This document shows positions 34,834 through 42,838 of a stretch of DNA of 64,000 nt, in pieces (the first letter of the stretch is position 1; each line of letters starts with the position of its first letter). Below the pieces are notes generated by a model. That model was not told the DNA's origin. It searched no databases and worked only from the letters and a program-made list of their open reading frames with translations. The DNA is taken from positions 1 to 64,000 of the forward strand of contig CAVYYW010000014.1 in assembly GCA_963772845.1 (NCBI GenBank), written 5' to 3'. The DNA comes from CAVYYW01 sp963772845 (GTDB taxonomy: Bacteria; Bacillota; Bacilli; Bacillales; Sporolactobacillaceae). Both the position numbers and the translations under genes were made by a program.

Positions 34834-36141
34834 ATGAAATGGAAAGATTGGGATTCAAATCTTAAAGTACGGTTATTAGGTGAAGGGGTCATGAACCTTT
34901 TGTTTTGGATGTTTTTCCCTTTCATGGCGATTTATTTTTCGAATTCTTTTGGAAAAGAAGCGGCAGGAATGCTGTTAATTGCTTCACAGGTAGTTAGCGT
35001 CGCGGTTGGTTTGGTTGGAGGATATTGTGCGGATCACTTTGGCCGTAAGCGAATGATGATCATTGCAGGCATTGGTGAAGCCGTCTGTTTTGTTTTCTTT
35101 GCATTAGCTAATTCTCCAATTATGGAATCACCGGTTTTAACATTTATCAGTTTTTCTGCATTAGGTTTATTTGGTTCCTTATATTGGCCGGCAAGCCACG
35201 CAATGGTAGCCGATGTCGTACCAGAAAAGCACAGGGCATCAGTCTTTGCTGTGTTCTATACATCCATCAATATTTCAGTAGTTCTTGGACCGATTCTCGG
35301 TGGGATTTTCTTTTTTAACGATCGTTTTCCTCTTCTTCTCGTATGTCTTGGGGTCAGTATTACGCTTGTTTTTATCATGATAAAATTCATTCGGGAAACG
35401 GCCCCTGAAAAAGAACAGCGGCAACAGAAGGAGAAGAACAAAAATGAAGACGTTAAATGGACCCGGTATCTTTCAGAACATCTGAGCGATTACAAGGTTA
35501 TCGTTAATGATAAAACCTTTTTGTTATTTATTTTAGCAGGTGTGCTGGTAGGGCAAACGTTTATGCAGCTTGATTTGCTTATGGCTGTCTATTCAACTGA
35601 CTTTGTTCCAAAGCAGTCCCTGTTTTCACTAGGCAGTTTTTCAATATCTGCGGACGGAAAACAGGCATTCAGCTGGCTTATTTCAGAGAATGGGCTGATC
35701 GTTGCTTTGTTTACGGTAGCGATGAACAGGTGGATGGTTAAGTATCCAGAGCGAAGAATTTTTATTTTATCTGCTCTATTTTACGGCGTTGCCATCATTA
35801 TCTTTGGCCACACCGTAAATATATGGGTTCTGTTCGCAGCGATTGTAATTTTCACTTCTGCTGAGCTTATGGTCGTTGGCATTCAAGAGAGTTTTGTTTC
35901 AAAATTGGCACCGGAGCATATGAGAGGCCAGTACTTTGCTGCATCAAGTCTGCGCTTTACTCTGGGCAGGACAATTGCGCCTCTGGCCATTCCCATGACC
36001 GTCTGGTTCGGTTATTCATGGACCTTTATTATTCTTGGGATTCTTGCTTTTATTAGTGCCGGTCTGTATCACATCATGTTCAAAATGATTGATAAAAATC
36101 GTCAGGTTAATACACGAAGACAGACTGCAATTGTTGAATAA
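34834..36141 (+). CDS. Major facilitator superfamily transporter (multidrug-type)
   Basis: A 435-residue protein with about 12 membrane segments. The first half carries the MFS loop motif GGYCADHFGRKRMM near residue 60 and, in TM5, SINISVVLGPILGG near 145, which resembles the antiporter motif C. The second half has FVSKLAPEHMRGQYF near residue 360. A charged loop of about 40 residues (KEQRQQKEKNKNEDVKW) separates the halves. The family exports drugs or metabolites by proton antiport; the substrate is unknown. I use the ATG at 34834, six bases after GAGGTG; a GTG 39 bases upstream has no site. The leader contains a short ORF and a terminator, suggesting induction by a translation-affecting compound. 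Confidence 0.85.
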   Translation: MKWKDWDSNLKVRLLGEGVMNLLFWMFFPFMAIYFSNSFGKEAAGMLLIASQVVSVAVGLVGGYCADHFGRKRMMIIAGIGEAVCFVFFALANSPIMESPVLTFISFSALGLFGSLYWPASHAMVADVVPEKHRASVFAVFYTSINISVVLGPILGGIFFFNDRFPLLLVCLGVSITLVFIMIKFIRETAPEKEQRQQKEKNKNEDVKWTRYLSEHLSDYKVIVNDKTFLLFILAGVLVGQTFMQLDLLMAVYSTDFVPKQSLFSLGSFSISADGKQAFSWLISENGLIVALFTVAMNRWMVKYPERRIFILSALFYGVAIIIFGHTVNIWVLFAAIVIFTSAELMVVGIQESFVSKLAPEHMRGQYFAASSLRFTLGRTIAPLAIPMTVWFGYSWTFIILGILAFISAGLYHIMFKMIDKNRQVNTRRQTAIVE

Positions 36142-36172
36142 AAAAAGCCTCCCGGCTCTGGGAGGCTTTTTT
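36141..36172. terminator. Bidirectional terminator between MFS and CAP genes
   Basis: AAAAAGCCTCCC / GGGAGGCTTTTT stem around GGCTCT, between convergent genes. Confidence 0.9.
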
Positions 36173-36204
36173 GTATGTGGTTGTGTTTGTTAAAATTAAT
36201 TTAA

Positions 36205-37005
36205 TTATTTACCAATAAATTCTTGTGTCCAATAAGAACCGTAAGAACCGCCTTTAACATAACCGACACCGATCGTGGTGTAGCTGCTGTTAAGGATGTT
36301 GGCTCTGTGGCCAGGACTCTTCATCCAAGCATCAACGACCGCTTGTGGATCAGGTTGTCCGGCCGCAATATTTTCACCTGCTGAAGAATATTTAATACCG
36401 TAGGAATTCATCATATCAAATGGTGAACCATAGGTTGGAGACTGGTGATCAAAGTAGCCTTTATCTCTCATATCAGCTGACTTATCACGAGCCATTTTAG
36501 AAAGCGGAGTGCTTAGTGTCAAGGCTTTTAATCCCTGTTTTGCACGCTCCTGGTTTGTTAATTCAACGACTTTTTTCTCATAAGCATTAACAGACTGATT
36601 TTGGCTGGATGCCTGTGAAGCTTTATTGCTGCTTGATTGTTGAGAAGCAGGCGCCTGAGTGCTTTGTTTTGGTGCGGGTGCTGCAGACTGCGCTTTAGCC
36701 GGCGTGCTCTGTTTAGGTGCCGGTGCAGCCGTTTGTGCCTTGGCTGGTGTGCTTTGTTTAGTTGATGTTGGCTGTGAAGCTTGCACCTTTTCAACCTGCT
36801 GTATAGTTTGCCACTGTCCTGGCTTGATACCGTATTTCTTCAAGATTGAATTCACCCAATCTTGGTTTACTGAGAAAGAATGAACATTTGAAGCTGACTG
36901 TTTCTGTGATTGGCAAGGTGTATTTGTGGCTGCATGAGCCCCCTGTACAGAAAGGATTGGAGCCACAATTAGACCTGCTAAAGCAATGGGTAATATTTTT
37001 TTCAT
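36205..37005 (-). CDS. Secreted CAP-domain protein (YkwD-like)
   Basis: An exported protein of 266 residues. The signal peptide ends near GAHAAT (about residue 26). A short domain (VNQDWVNSILKKYGIKPGQW) follows, then a low-complexity linker with two direct repeats around TPAKAQ and AAPAPKQS, then a C-terminal CAP/SCP domain (about residue 140 on). The CAP domain shows LTNQERAKQG, YFDHQSPTYGSPFDMM, SAGENIAAGQ and KSPGHRANIL, with the conserved His and Glu. In Bacilli such proteins are secreted or spore-associated, and the biochemical activity is not settled. Of three consecutive ATGs (37011, 37008, 37005) the last has the best spacing from GGGAGG and gives a typical signal peptide. Confidence 0.85.
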   Translation of the reverse strand: MKKILPIALAGLIVAPILSVQGAHAATNTPCQSQKQSASNVHSFSVNQDWVNSILKKYGIKPGQWQTIQQVEKVQASQPTSTKQSTPAKAQTAAPAPKQSTPAKAQSAAPAPKQSTQAPASQQSSSNKASQASSQNQSVNAYEKKVVELTNQERAKQGLKALTLSTPLSKMARDKSADMRDKGYFDHQSPTYGSPFDMMNSYGIKYSSAGENIAAGQPDPQAVVDAWMKSPGHRANILNSSYTTIGVGYVKGGSYGSYWTQEFIGK

Positions 37006-37187
37006 CATCATTGCCTCCCTTCACTTACAAGTTTCGATGTTTAAGAGAGGTTGATGGGGTCGTTCATAACTTACCACATGCACTAGTAATTTCCAATCGT
37101 GATTTAATAGGTTGTTTATGATAAATATAAGTTTTTCTGGAAAGTGAGGGGGGAAACGATAATTAAAGGCTGAAAGGAGTGATCTTT

Positions 37188-37229
37188 ATGTCCTTAGAAA
37201 TCGATAAAAGTATGCTGTTTAAGCGATGA
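37188..37229 (+). CDS. 13-residue upstream ORF coupled to the membrane protein gene
   Basis: ATG at 37188, eight bases after AAAGGAGT, encodes MSLEIDKSMLFKR. Its TGA overlaps the ATG of the next gene (ATGA at 37226-37229). The larger gene has no ribosome site of its own, so its translation probably depends on this short ORF. Confidence 0.5.
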   Translation: MSLEIDKSMLFKR

Positions 37230-38389
37230 CATACCATCATCTAAGAAAATCTGGTAAATTATTTTCAGTGTTCTTACTAATAACTGCTATTCTTTCATCC
37301 TATTTTATTATTGTTTATGTCTATCCTGAAAGTAAAGCGGATAGCTTTGCCTTTATCATATTGGCAGCTGCTATGTTTAATTTCCGCGTTAAGGTTATAA
37401 ATCCAGGCCCAGCTAAAACAGCTTCAGGTGCAATCGTTATGTCTATGGGTGTCTTTATGAATGATGCAATGACAAAGTTTCCATGGTTTATCCACTCTAT
37501 AGGAAGACTGACTGTCCTGATGATTTTTGCATTCTGGCTTTTGTTAATGATGGATTATGGGATCAGTTTTTTTCAGGGGAGATTTTCAGAAGAGCATTGG
37601 TCTGAACCGCTTAACAGCTTTGCAATGGGCACTTGGATTGCTGGATCTTCAGTCTGCTCAATGGGGATTTTTATGTATGTAAGAGAATGGCATGTGGCGG
37701 CTATGGTGGTAATCTTTCTCAATACGTTTTTGTGGCTTATTTATGCAGGGCATTCCCTGATACAATTAACAAAACTAATCAAAATCAAGACAAAGATCAT
37801 TGATGGCATTGTTTTGCTCCTTGCTGTCAGTACGCAGTCTTTGGTTGTGGATTATTCAATCTGGCTTTTAGGCGACCTGCCTGTCTGGGTCGCGAGAACC
37901 ATGCTCTTACTTGGTCTATTATTTTATATTAGTTCTTTCATTTTAATAATAAAGAGCTATGCTTCTTGCAAGTGGAAATTAACTGAAGATTGGAAGAACA
38001 CGAACTGCACCATTCATGGTGCGTTGTCTATAACAGGTTTAGCAGCTATAATATCAAAAACTGTTCCCGTTTATCCTATTTTATTGTTATGGGGAATTGC
38101 TTTCTTCCTATTTATTATTGTTGAAACAATTGAAGTGACCAGAGGAATAAAACGTATCAAAGCTCTAGGAGTTAGACGGGCACTAGGGACTTATAACGTT
38201 TCCCAATGGACAAGAAATTTTACATTCAGTATGTTTTTGGCCTTTACGCTTCACTTGCCAATAGCAGGATTATCCAGTGCAGGCAAAGTTATTTATCATG
38301 GTTTTACAAATATATTTGGAAGCTTTATTTTAGTCCTCTTTGTCTACGAAGCTTTCTTATTTTTTAAAGATAAACGAATTAAAATATAG
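37226..38389 (+). CDS. Multi-pass membrane protein of unknown function
   Basis: A 387-residue protein with about ten hydrophobic segments and short loops. The overall size and number of segments recall the SLAC1/TehA-type anion channel family (for example the SFAMGTWIAGSSV stretch near residue 130), but I do not recognise it with confidence. No extracellular domain or cytoplasmic enzyme domain is seen. The start codon has no ribosome site and overlaps the stop of a 13-codon ORF that has a good one, implying translational coupling. It is a single gene facing the spore coat genes, with a shared terminator at 38394. Confidence 0.6.
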   Translation: MTYHHLRKSGKLFSVFLLITAILSSYFIIVYVYPESKADSFAFIILAAAMFNFRVKVINPGPAKTASGAIVMSMGVFMNDAMTKFPWFIHSIGRLTVLMIFAFWLLLMMDYGISFFQGRFSEEHWSEPLNSFAMGTWIAGSSVCSMGIFMYVREWHVAAMVVIFLNTFLWLIYAGHSLIQLTKLIKIKTKIIDGIVLLLAVSTQSLVVDYSIWLLGDLPVWVARTMLLLGLLFYISSFILIIKSYASCKWKLTEDWKNTNCTIHGALSITGLAAIISKTVPVYPILLLWGIAFFLFIIVETIEVTRGIKRIKALGVRRALGTYNVSQWTRNFTFSMFLAFTLHLPIAGLSSAGKVIYHGFTNIFGSFILVLFVYEAFLFFKDKRIKI

Positions 38390-38393
38390 AAGT

Positions 38394-38420
38394 TGGCCAG
38401 AACCATCAAGGATCTGACCA
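38394..38420. terminator. Terminator between membrane protein and coat genes
   Basis: Imperfect stem TTGGCCAGAACC / GGATCTGACCA with loop ATCAA; T-rich flanks on both strands. Confidence 0.55.
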
Positions 38421-38428
38421 TAAGATTT

Positions 38429-38767
38429 TTACATGAGATTAGCGTTCGGAAATTGCTCAGAAGGGTATTGCGAGAAGGTTTGACTCACTTGTTGAATATC
38501 CTGGGTTGGCGCCGCTTTATAGCCGTACCAGCCTTTTTCAAACATAAGGTTGTAGAGTTCTCTTTGGGATTGCTGTGTCTGGGTATAAATCGAGTGAATA
38601 TCTTTAAAGAGAGAGTGATGGCTCATTTCATGCAAAGCCGTAGCATACGATTGGGTCATATATTTTTCCGATGTTAAACAATCTGTCAGAAAGTCCCGGT
38701 CGGTCATTGAAGGGGTGTTGGGGACGGCTGCTGCAGGGTTCTTAATACTATTGTTGGATTCCGGCAT
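38429..38767 (-). CDS. Spore coat protein, CotF-like (YusN-like)
   Basis: A 112-residue protein with a CotF-type ferritin-like helical core: DRDFLTDCLTSEKYMTQSYATALHEMSHHSL near residue 22, then YTQTQQSQRELYNLMFEKGWY. Such proteins are structural components of the spore coat, made in the mother cell. It begins inside the end of the preceding coat gene (20-base overlap) behind AAAGGAG, so both are made from one transcript. A CotF-like gene occupies this place next to the fad genes in B. subtilis (yusN). Confidence 0.85.
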   Translation of the reverse strand: MPESNNSIKNPAAAVPNTPSMTDRDFLTDCLTSEKYMTQSYATALHEMSHHSLFKDIHSIYTQTQQSQRELYNLMFEKGWYGYKAAPTQDIQQVSQTFSQYPSEQFPNANLM

Positions 38768-39056
38768 TTTGCTGAGCTCCTTTTAGTTGCTGCTGGGCTG
38801 TGACGGACTGGTTTAGGTGAGCATTTAAGTGTTCCACAATTTTATAATAGTGGTCCTGATGCATTTTACAGGTTTTCGTTAAGGTCTGCTTAACGAGAGG
38901 ATCCTGGCACTGACCGGCAAAGAAATGAGTTTTCTTAACCATATTAAGATTCCAGGAAAGCATATCTTCCATATAAAGCAGGTCTTTAGTGCTTAAAATG
39001 GGAGGGGGATCGGGCATGACGCTGTTTCCTTGCGGGTTTACCTGATTAGTATTCAT
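38748..39056 (-). CDS. Small spore coat-like protein
   Basis: A 102-residue helical protein: STKDLLYMEDMLSWNLNMVK, then HFFAGQCQDPLVKQTLTKTCKMHQDHYYKIVEHL and a Gln-rich tail. The helical pattern with conserved His residues matches short CotF-like or YhcN-adjacent spore proteins of Bacilli that are encoded in pairs. I use the ATG at 39056 behind AAAAGGAG; the GTG at 39074 is within that same ribosome site. Coupled to the downstream CotF-like gene. The exact family is less certain than for its partner. Confidence 0.7.
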   Translation of the reverse strand: MNTNQVNPQGNSVMPDPPPILSTKDLLYMEDMLSWNLNMVKKTHFFAGQCQDPLVKQTLTKTCKMHQDHYYKIVEHLNAHLNQSVTAQQQLKGAQQNAGIQQ

Positions 39057-39224
39057 GTTCTGGCTCCTTTTCACTTAACATTCCTGCTTATTATCACACG
39101 ATCAAAGGCTCTTTATTCTAATATCATTAAATTTGCGAAAATAAAAAGACTTTAAAAAACTTCTATACACAATACGACAAAAAGTGATAAAATGACTCTT
39201 GGAGAAACGTATTACAACAACATA

Positions 39225-39238
39225 TGAATGCGCTTGCA
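39225..39238 (+). promoter_or_regulatory. Possible cre site before fadM
   Basis: TGAATGCGCTTGCA matches the cre consensus at 12 of 14 positions and lies 18 bases before the start codon. It is suggestive only. Confidence 0.35.
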
Positions 39239-39255
39239 TATAGGGGGATTTTGCG

Positions 39256-40173
39256 TTGGAACAATTACTTAGAAACTTTTTCCTGTTCTTAGCAAAAAAT
39301 AGAGGAGTTACAAAAGTAGCGAAACGGTACGGCTTGAAGTTTGGAGCGGCACGCTTTGTGGCGGGAACATCGCTTAATCAAGCTGTGAACGTTATTCGTG
39401 AATTAAATAAAAAAGGTTTTCTGGTGACGATTGATCACCTAGGCGAATTTGTTGATAATGAGAAGGAAGCGAGCGAAGTCGCTGATAACTGCATCGCAGC
39501 TGTTAAAGCAATTGGAAAAGAGAACTTAAACTCACAACTTTCTTTAAAGCTGACATCCCTTGGCATGGATCTTAATGATGATATTGTTTTAAGAAACATG
39601 CGGAGAATTCTTGAAGCAGCTAAGGAAGAGAATGTCTTCATTACGATTGATATGGAGGATTCTGTCCGATGCGGTAAGACTTTAGAACTCTTTGAAGAGC
39701 TAAGAAAAGATTATGATAATATTGGAACCGTTATTCAGGCTTATTTATACCGTTCACTCGATGACTTAGACCAGTTGAATAAGTATTCACCTAATCTTCG
39801 ACTTGTAAAGGGTGCGTATAAAGAAGCTGATAATGTGGCTTATCCTGTCAAAAATGACGTAGATGAAAATTACAAGAAAATGATCAAAAAACATCTTGAA
39901 AATGGAAATTACACGGCTATTGCGACGCATGATGACGCCATCATTAATTACACAAAGCAGATTGTAAAAGAAAAAGGCATTTCAAATGATCTATTTGAAT
40001 TTCAAATGCTTTATGGTATTAAAGTAGAGCGCCAACAGCAGCTGATTGAGGAAGGCTACAAGATGAGAGTGTATGTACCTTACGGGTCAGATTGGTATGG
40101 TTACTTTATGCGGAGATTGGCTGAACGTCCTGCCAACGTTGCTTTTGTGCTTAAAGGGGTATTCGGTAAATAA
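39256..40173 (+). CDS. fadM: Proline dehydrogenase
   Basis: A 305-residue FAD enzyme of the short ProDH family that oxidises proline to pyrroline-5-carboxylate. Family motifs are SLKLTSLGMDL near residue 95, the substrate-contact segment LRLVKGAYKE, FEFQMLYGI near 249, and RVYVPYGSDWYGYFMRRLAERP near 275, which carries the two arginines that bind the proline carboxylate. Its place beside fadN and the coat gene matches fadM (yusM) of B. subtilis, hence the symbol. The start is TTG at 39256 after AGGGGGAT. No P5C dehydrogenase gene is nearby. Terminator at 40181. Confidence 0.88.
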   Translation: MEQLLRNFFLFLAKNRGVTKVAKRYGLKFGAARFVAGTSLNQAVNVIRELNKKGFLVTIDHLGEFVDNEKEASEVADNCIAAVKAIGKENLNSQLSLKLTSLGMDLNDDIVLRNMRRILEAAKEENVFITIDMEDSVRCGKTLELFEELRKDYDNIGTVIQAYLYRSLDDLDQLNKYSPNLRLVKGAYKEADNVAYPVKNDVDENYKKMIKKHLENGNYTAIATHDDAIINYTKQIVKEKGISNDLFEFQMLYGIKVERQQQLIEEGYKMRVYVPYGSDWYGYFMRRLAERPANVAFVLKGVFGK

Positions 40174-40180
40174 TACAAAA

Positions 40181-40210
40181 AAAACGCTTTCCTTGGGAGG
40201 CGTTTTTTCT
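40181..40210 (+). terminator. Terminator after fadM
   Basis: AAAACGC...GCGTTTT stem with inner CC / GG pairs, followed by TTTTTTC. Confidence 0.75.
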
Positions 40211-40297
40211 CATTTATAGAGAACGAAGCAAAGGAACCAGCCATATAATAAAGAAGAATTGAAAACAAAAAAGACAATATTTTTCACAATTTAAATA

Positions 40298-40326
40298 TTG
40301 CGAAATTTTCCAATATGCTTTATATT
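40298..40326 (+). promoter_or_regulatory. Possible promoter of fadNAE
   Basis: TTGCGA (40298-40303) and TATATT (40321-40326) with a 17-base spacer, upstream of the FadR boxes. Confidence 0.4.
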
Positions 40327-40357
40327 TTATATAGGAAATATTTTTTTGAGCAAAAAA

Positions 40358-40413
40358 TGAATGAGTATTCATTCAAAACGCTTATAACAAAAATTATGTG
40401 GAGTATTCATTCA
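40358..40413 (+). promoter_or_regulatory. FadR operators before fadN
   Basis: TGAATGAGTATTCATTCA at 40358-40375 matches the Bacillus FadR box in full. A second copy at 40396-40413 keeps the right part GAGTATTCATTCA and has a degenerate left half. Both lie between the likely promoter and the fadN start, so the operon should be repressed by FadR until long-chain acyl-CoA accumulates. The sites are seen directly; regulation is from the known FadR regulon. Confidence 0.85.
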
Positions 40414-40436
40414 ATTGGTACTAAGGAGGTTCTTGA

Positions 40437-42824
40437 ATGGCGGCAATTCGACGTGCTGCAGTTTTGGGCTCGGGTGTGATGGGTTCCTCAATTGCTGCAC
40501 ATTTAGCAAACACAGGTATTCCGTGCCTGCTTCTGGATATTGTTCCTCGTGAGCTTGAGAGCAGTGACGAAGCAAAAGGTCTGACAATGCAGGATAAGAC
40601 AGTTAGAAACCGGCTAAGTGAAGGTGCTTTAAAGAAGCTTTTAAAACAAAAACCGGCTCCGCTAACTAAAAAAGAAAATCTGAAACTCATTACACCAGGA
40701 AATTTAGAAGATGATCTGGATAAACTGGGAGATGTGGATTGGATTATAGAAGTCGTGGTTGAAAATTTAGAAGTTAAAAAACGAGTGTTTGAACAGGTGG
40801 ATAAATACCGGAAAACCGGTTCAATTGTTAGTTCAAATACATCGGGAATTTCTGTGAATGCTATGATTGAAGGGCGTTCAGAGGATTTTAAAAAACATTT
40901 TCTCGGCACTCACTTTTTCAATCCGCCACGTTATCTTAAGCTTCTGGAAGTTATTCCAACCACTGAAACAGCCCCGTCGGTTGTTGAATTTATGAAAACG
41001 TTCGGTGAAGAAAGACTTGGTAAAGGCGTAGTGGTAGCTAAGGATACACCAAACTTTATTGCAAATAGAATTGGCACTTTTGGCCTTCAAGTGACTTTAA
41101 AGGAAATGATGGATAAAGGATTCAGTGTTGGGGAAGTCGATTCCATTACGGGACCGCTGATTGGCCGTCCAAAAAGTGCGACATTTAGGACACTGGACGT
41201 TGTAGGGTTGGATACGTTCGTTCACGTTGCAAATAATGTGCGGGAGAGTGTAGACGATCCTCATGAAAAGGAAGTCTTTAAGGTTCCACAATTTCTTAAT
41301 CAAATGCTTGACAATGGCTGGCTTGGAAGTAAGTCAGGTCAAGGTTTCTTCATAAAAAAGAAGAGCGAGATTCTTCAGCTCAATCCAGAAAGCATGGAAT
41401 ATGAGCCGCGCGAGAAGTTAAAGACACCGTCTGTCCAGCAGGCAAAGCAGCTTCATTCAACAAACGAAAAAATTAAAGCGCTTGCATTTAGTGAGGACAG
41501 GGCAGGAGAGATCCTTTGGCCCGTGCTTAAACAGACACTTCTTTACTCAGCGGATAAGGCATATGAAATTTCTGATTCGATTTATGACATAGATCAGGCG
41601 ATGAAGTGGGGATTTGGCTGGGAAAAAGGTCCTTTTGAAACATGGGATGCGCTAGGACTTGAAAAATCTATTGAGAGAATGAAAAAAGAAGGCGATGAAA
41701 TCCCGGCGTGGATTACACAAATGTTAGATAAAGGCTTCACATCTTTTTATAAAGAGGAAGAGACGGGTGGCGTGCTTTTCTATCATGAAGGAAGTTATGA
41801 ACGTCCGAGAACGAATGATAAGGAAATTCATCTATCCGCCTTGAAAAAACAGGACAAAGTTATCTTGAAAAACGCAGGAGCAAGCTTGATTGATATTGGA
41901 GATGGCGTCGCGCTGCTTGAGTTCCATTCCCAAAGTAATGCGATTGGCTTAGACATTCTTCAGATGATTCAGCAGTCACTAGAAGAGGTTGAAAAGAATT
42001 ATAAAGGCCTCGTTATTGGTAATCAGGGCAAAAATTTCTGTGTAGGAGCTAATCTCGCGCTAATGCTGATGGAGGCTCAGGACGATAATTTCTTTGAACT
42101 TGATATGGTTGTCCGTCAATTCCAGCAGACGATGATGAAGATGAAATACGCTCCTGTACCGGTTGTTGCTGCCCCTTTCCAAATGTCTCTTGGTGGAGGT
42201 GCTGAAGTTAGTCTAGCGGCAGACGCTATTCAAGCTTCAACTGAAACATATATGGGTCTTGTTGAGGCGGGTGTTGGTCTGATCCCTGGTGGGGGAGGAA
42301 ATAAAGAATTATATTTACGCTACTTGGATCAGCTTCCTAAAGATGTGCCTGTAGACCTTGTCCAGGTTACGGCTAAAGTTTTTGAAATGATTGCAATGGC
42401 AAAGGTTTCTACTTCTGCTGATGAGGCAAAGCAAAATGGCTTTTTAAGGACGACGGATGGGGTCAGCGTTAATGCCGATCATCTCCTGCATGATGCAAAA
42501 ATGCGGGTGCTAAGTCTGGCGAATGCCGGCTATACCTCACCAATGAAGAAGACGTTTCCAATCTCTGGAGAGGCAGGTTATGCAGCCATGTTAATGGGTG
42601 CCGAATCTATGAAACTGTCAGGTTATCTCTCCGATCATGATATGAAAATAGCTAAGAAACTAGCTTTCGTATTATCTGGCGGTCTTCTTCCTCAAGGAAC
42701 CGAAGTCACGGAAGAATATCTCCTGAATCTTGAAAGAGAAGCCTTCCTTAGCTTAATTGGAGAACCAAAAACACAGCAGCGGATGCAGCATATGCTTGTA
42801 AAAGGCAAGCCGCTTAGAAATTAA
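40437..42824 (+). CDS. fadN: 3-hydroxyacyl-CoA dehydrogenase / enoyl-CoA hydratase
   Basis: A 795-residue bifunctional beta-oxidation enzyme. The N-terminal NAD domain has VLGSGVMGSSIAAHLAN near residue 8 and GTHFFNPPRYLKLLEVIPT with the catalytic His near 158. A second dehydrogenase C-domain follows (about 310-400), and a crotonase (enoyl-CoA hydratase) domain (about 470-700) carries GNQGKNFCVGANL and LGGGAEVSLAADAI, and an oxyanion-hole Gly pattern. The order dehydrogenase then hydratase matches FadN (YusL) rather than the FadB type. ATG at 40437 follows AAGGAGG. It is the first gene of fadNAE. Confidence 0.95.
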   Translation: MAAIRRAAVLGSGVMGSSIAAHLANTGIPCLLLDIVPRELESSDEAKGLTMQDKTVRNRLSEGALKKLLKQKPAPLTKKENLKLITPGNLEDDLDKLGDVDWIIEVVVENLEVKKRVFEQVDKYRKTGSIVSSNTSGISVNAMIEGRSEDFKKHFLGTHFFNPPRYLKLLEVIPTTETAPSVVEFMKTFGEERLGKGVVVAKDTPNFIANRIGTFGLQVTLKEMMDKGFSVGEVDSITGPLIGRPKSATFRTLDVVGLDTFVHVANNVRESVDDPHEKEVFKVPQFLNQMLDNGWLGSKSGQGFFIKKKSEILQLNPESMEYEPREKLKTPSVQQAKQLHSTNEKIKALAFSEDRAGEILWPVLKQTLLYSADKAYEISDSIYDIDQAMKWGFGWEKGPFETWDALGLEKSIERMKKEGDEIPAWITQMLDKGFTSFYKEEETGGVLFYHEGSYERPRTNDKEIHLSALKKQDKVILKNAGASLIDIGDGVALLEFHSQSNAIGLDILQMIQQSLEEVEKNYKGLVIGNQGKNFCVGANLALMLMEAQDDNFFELDMVVRQFQQTMMKMKYAPVPVVAAPFQMSLGGGAEVSLAADAIQASTETYMGLVEAGVGLIPGGGGNKELYLRYLDQLPKDVPVDLVQVTAKVFEMIAMAKVSTSADEAKQNGFLRTTDGVSVNADHLLHDAKMRVLSLANAGYTSPMKKTFPISGEAGYAAMLMGAESMKLSGYLSDHDMKIAKKLAFVLSGGLLPQGTEVTEEYLLNLEREAFLSLIGEPKTQQRMQHMLVKGKPLRN

Positions 42825-42838
42825 AAGGGGGGAATGGA

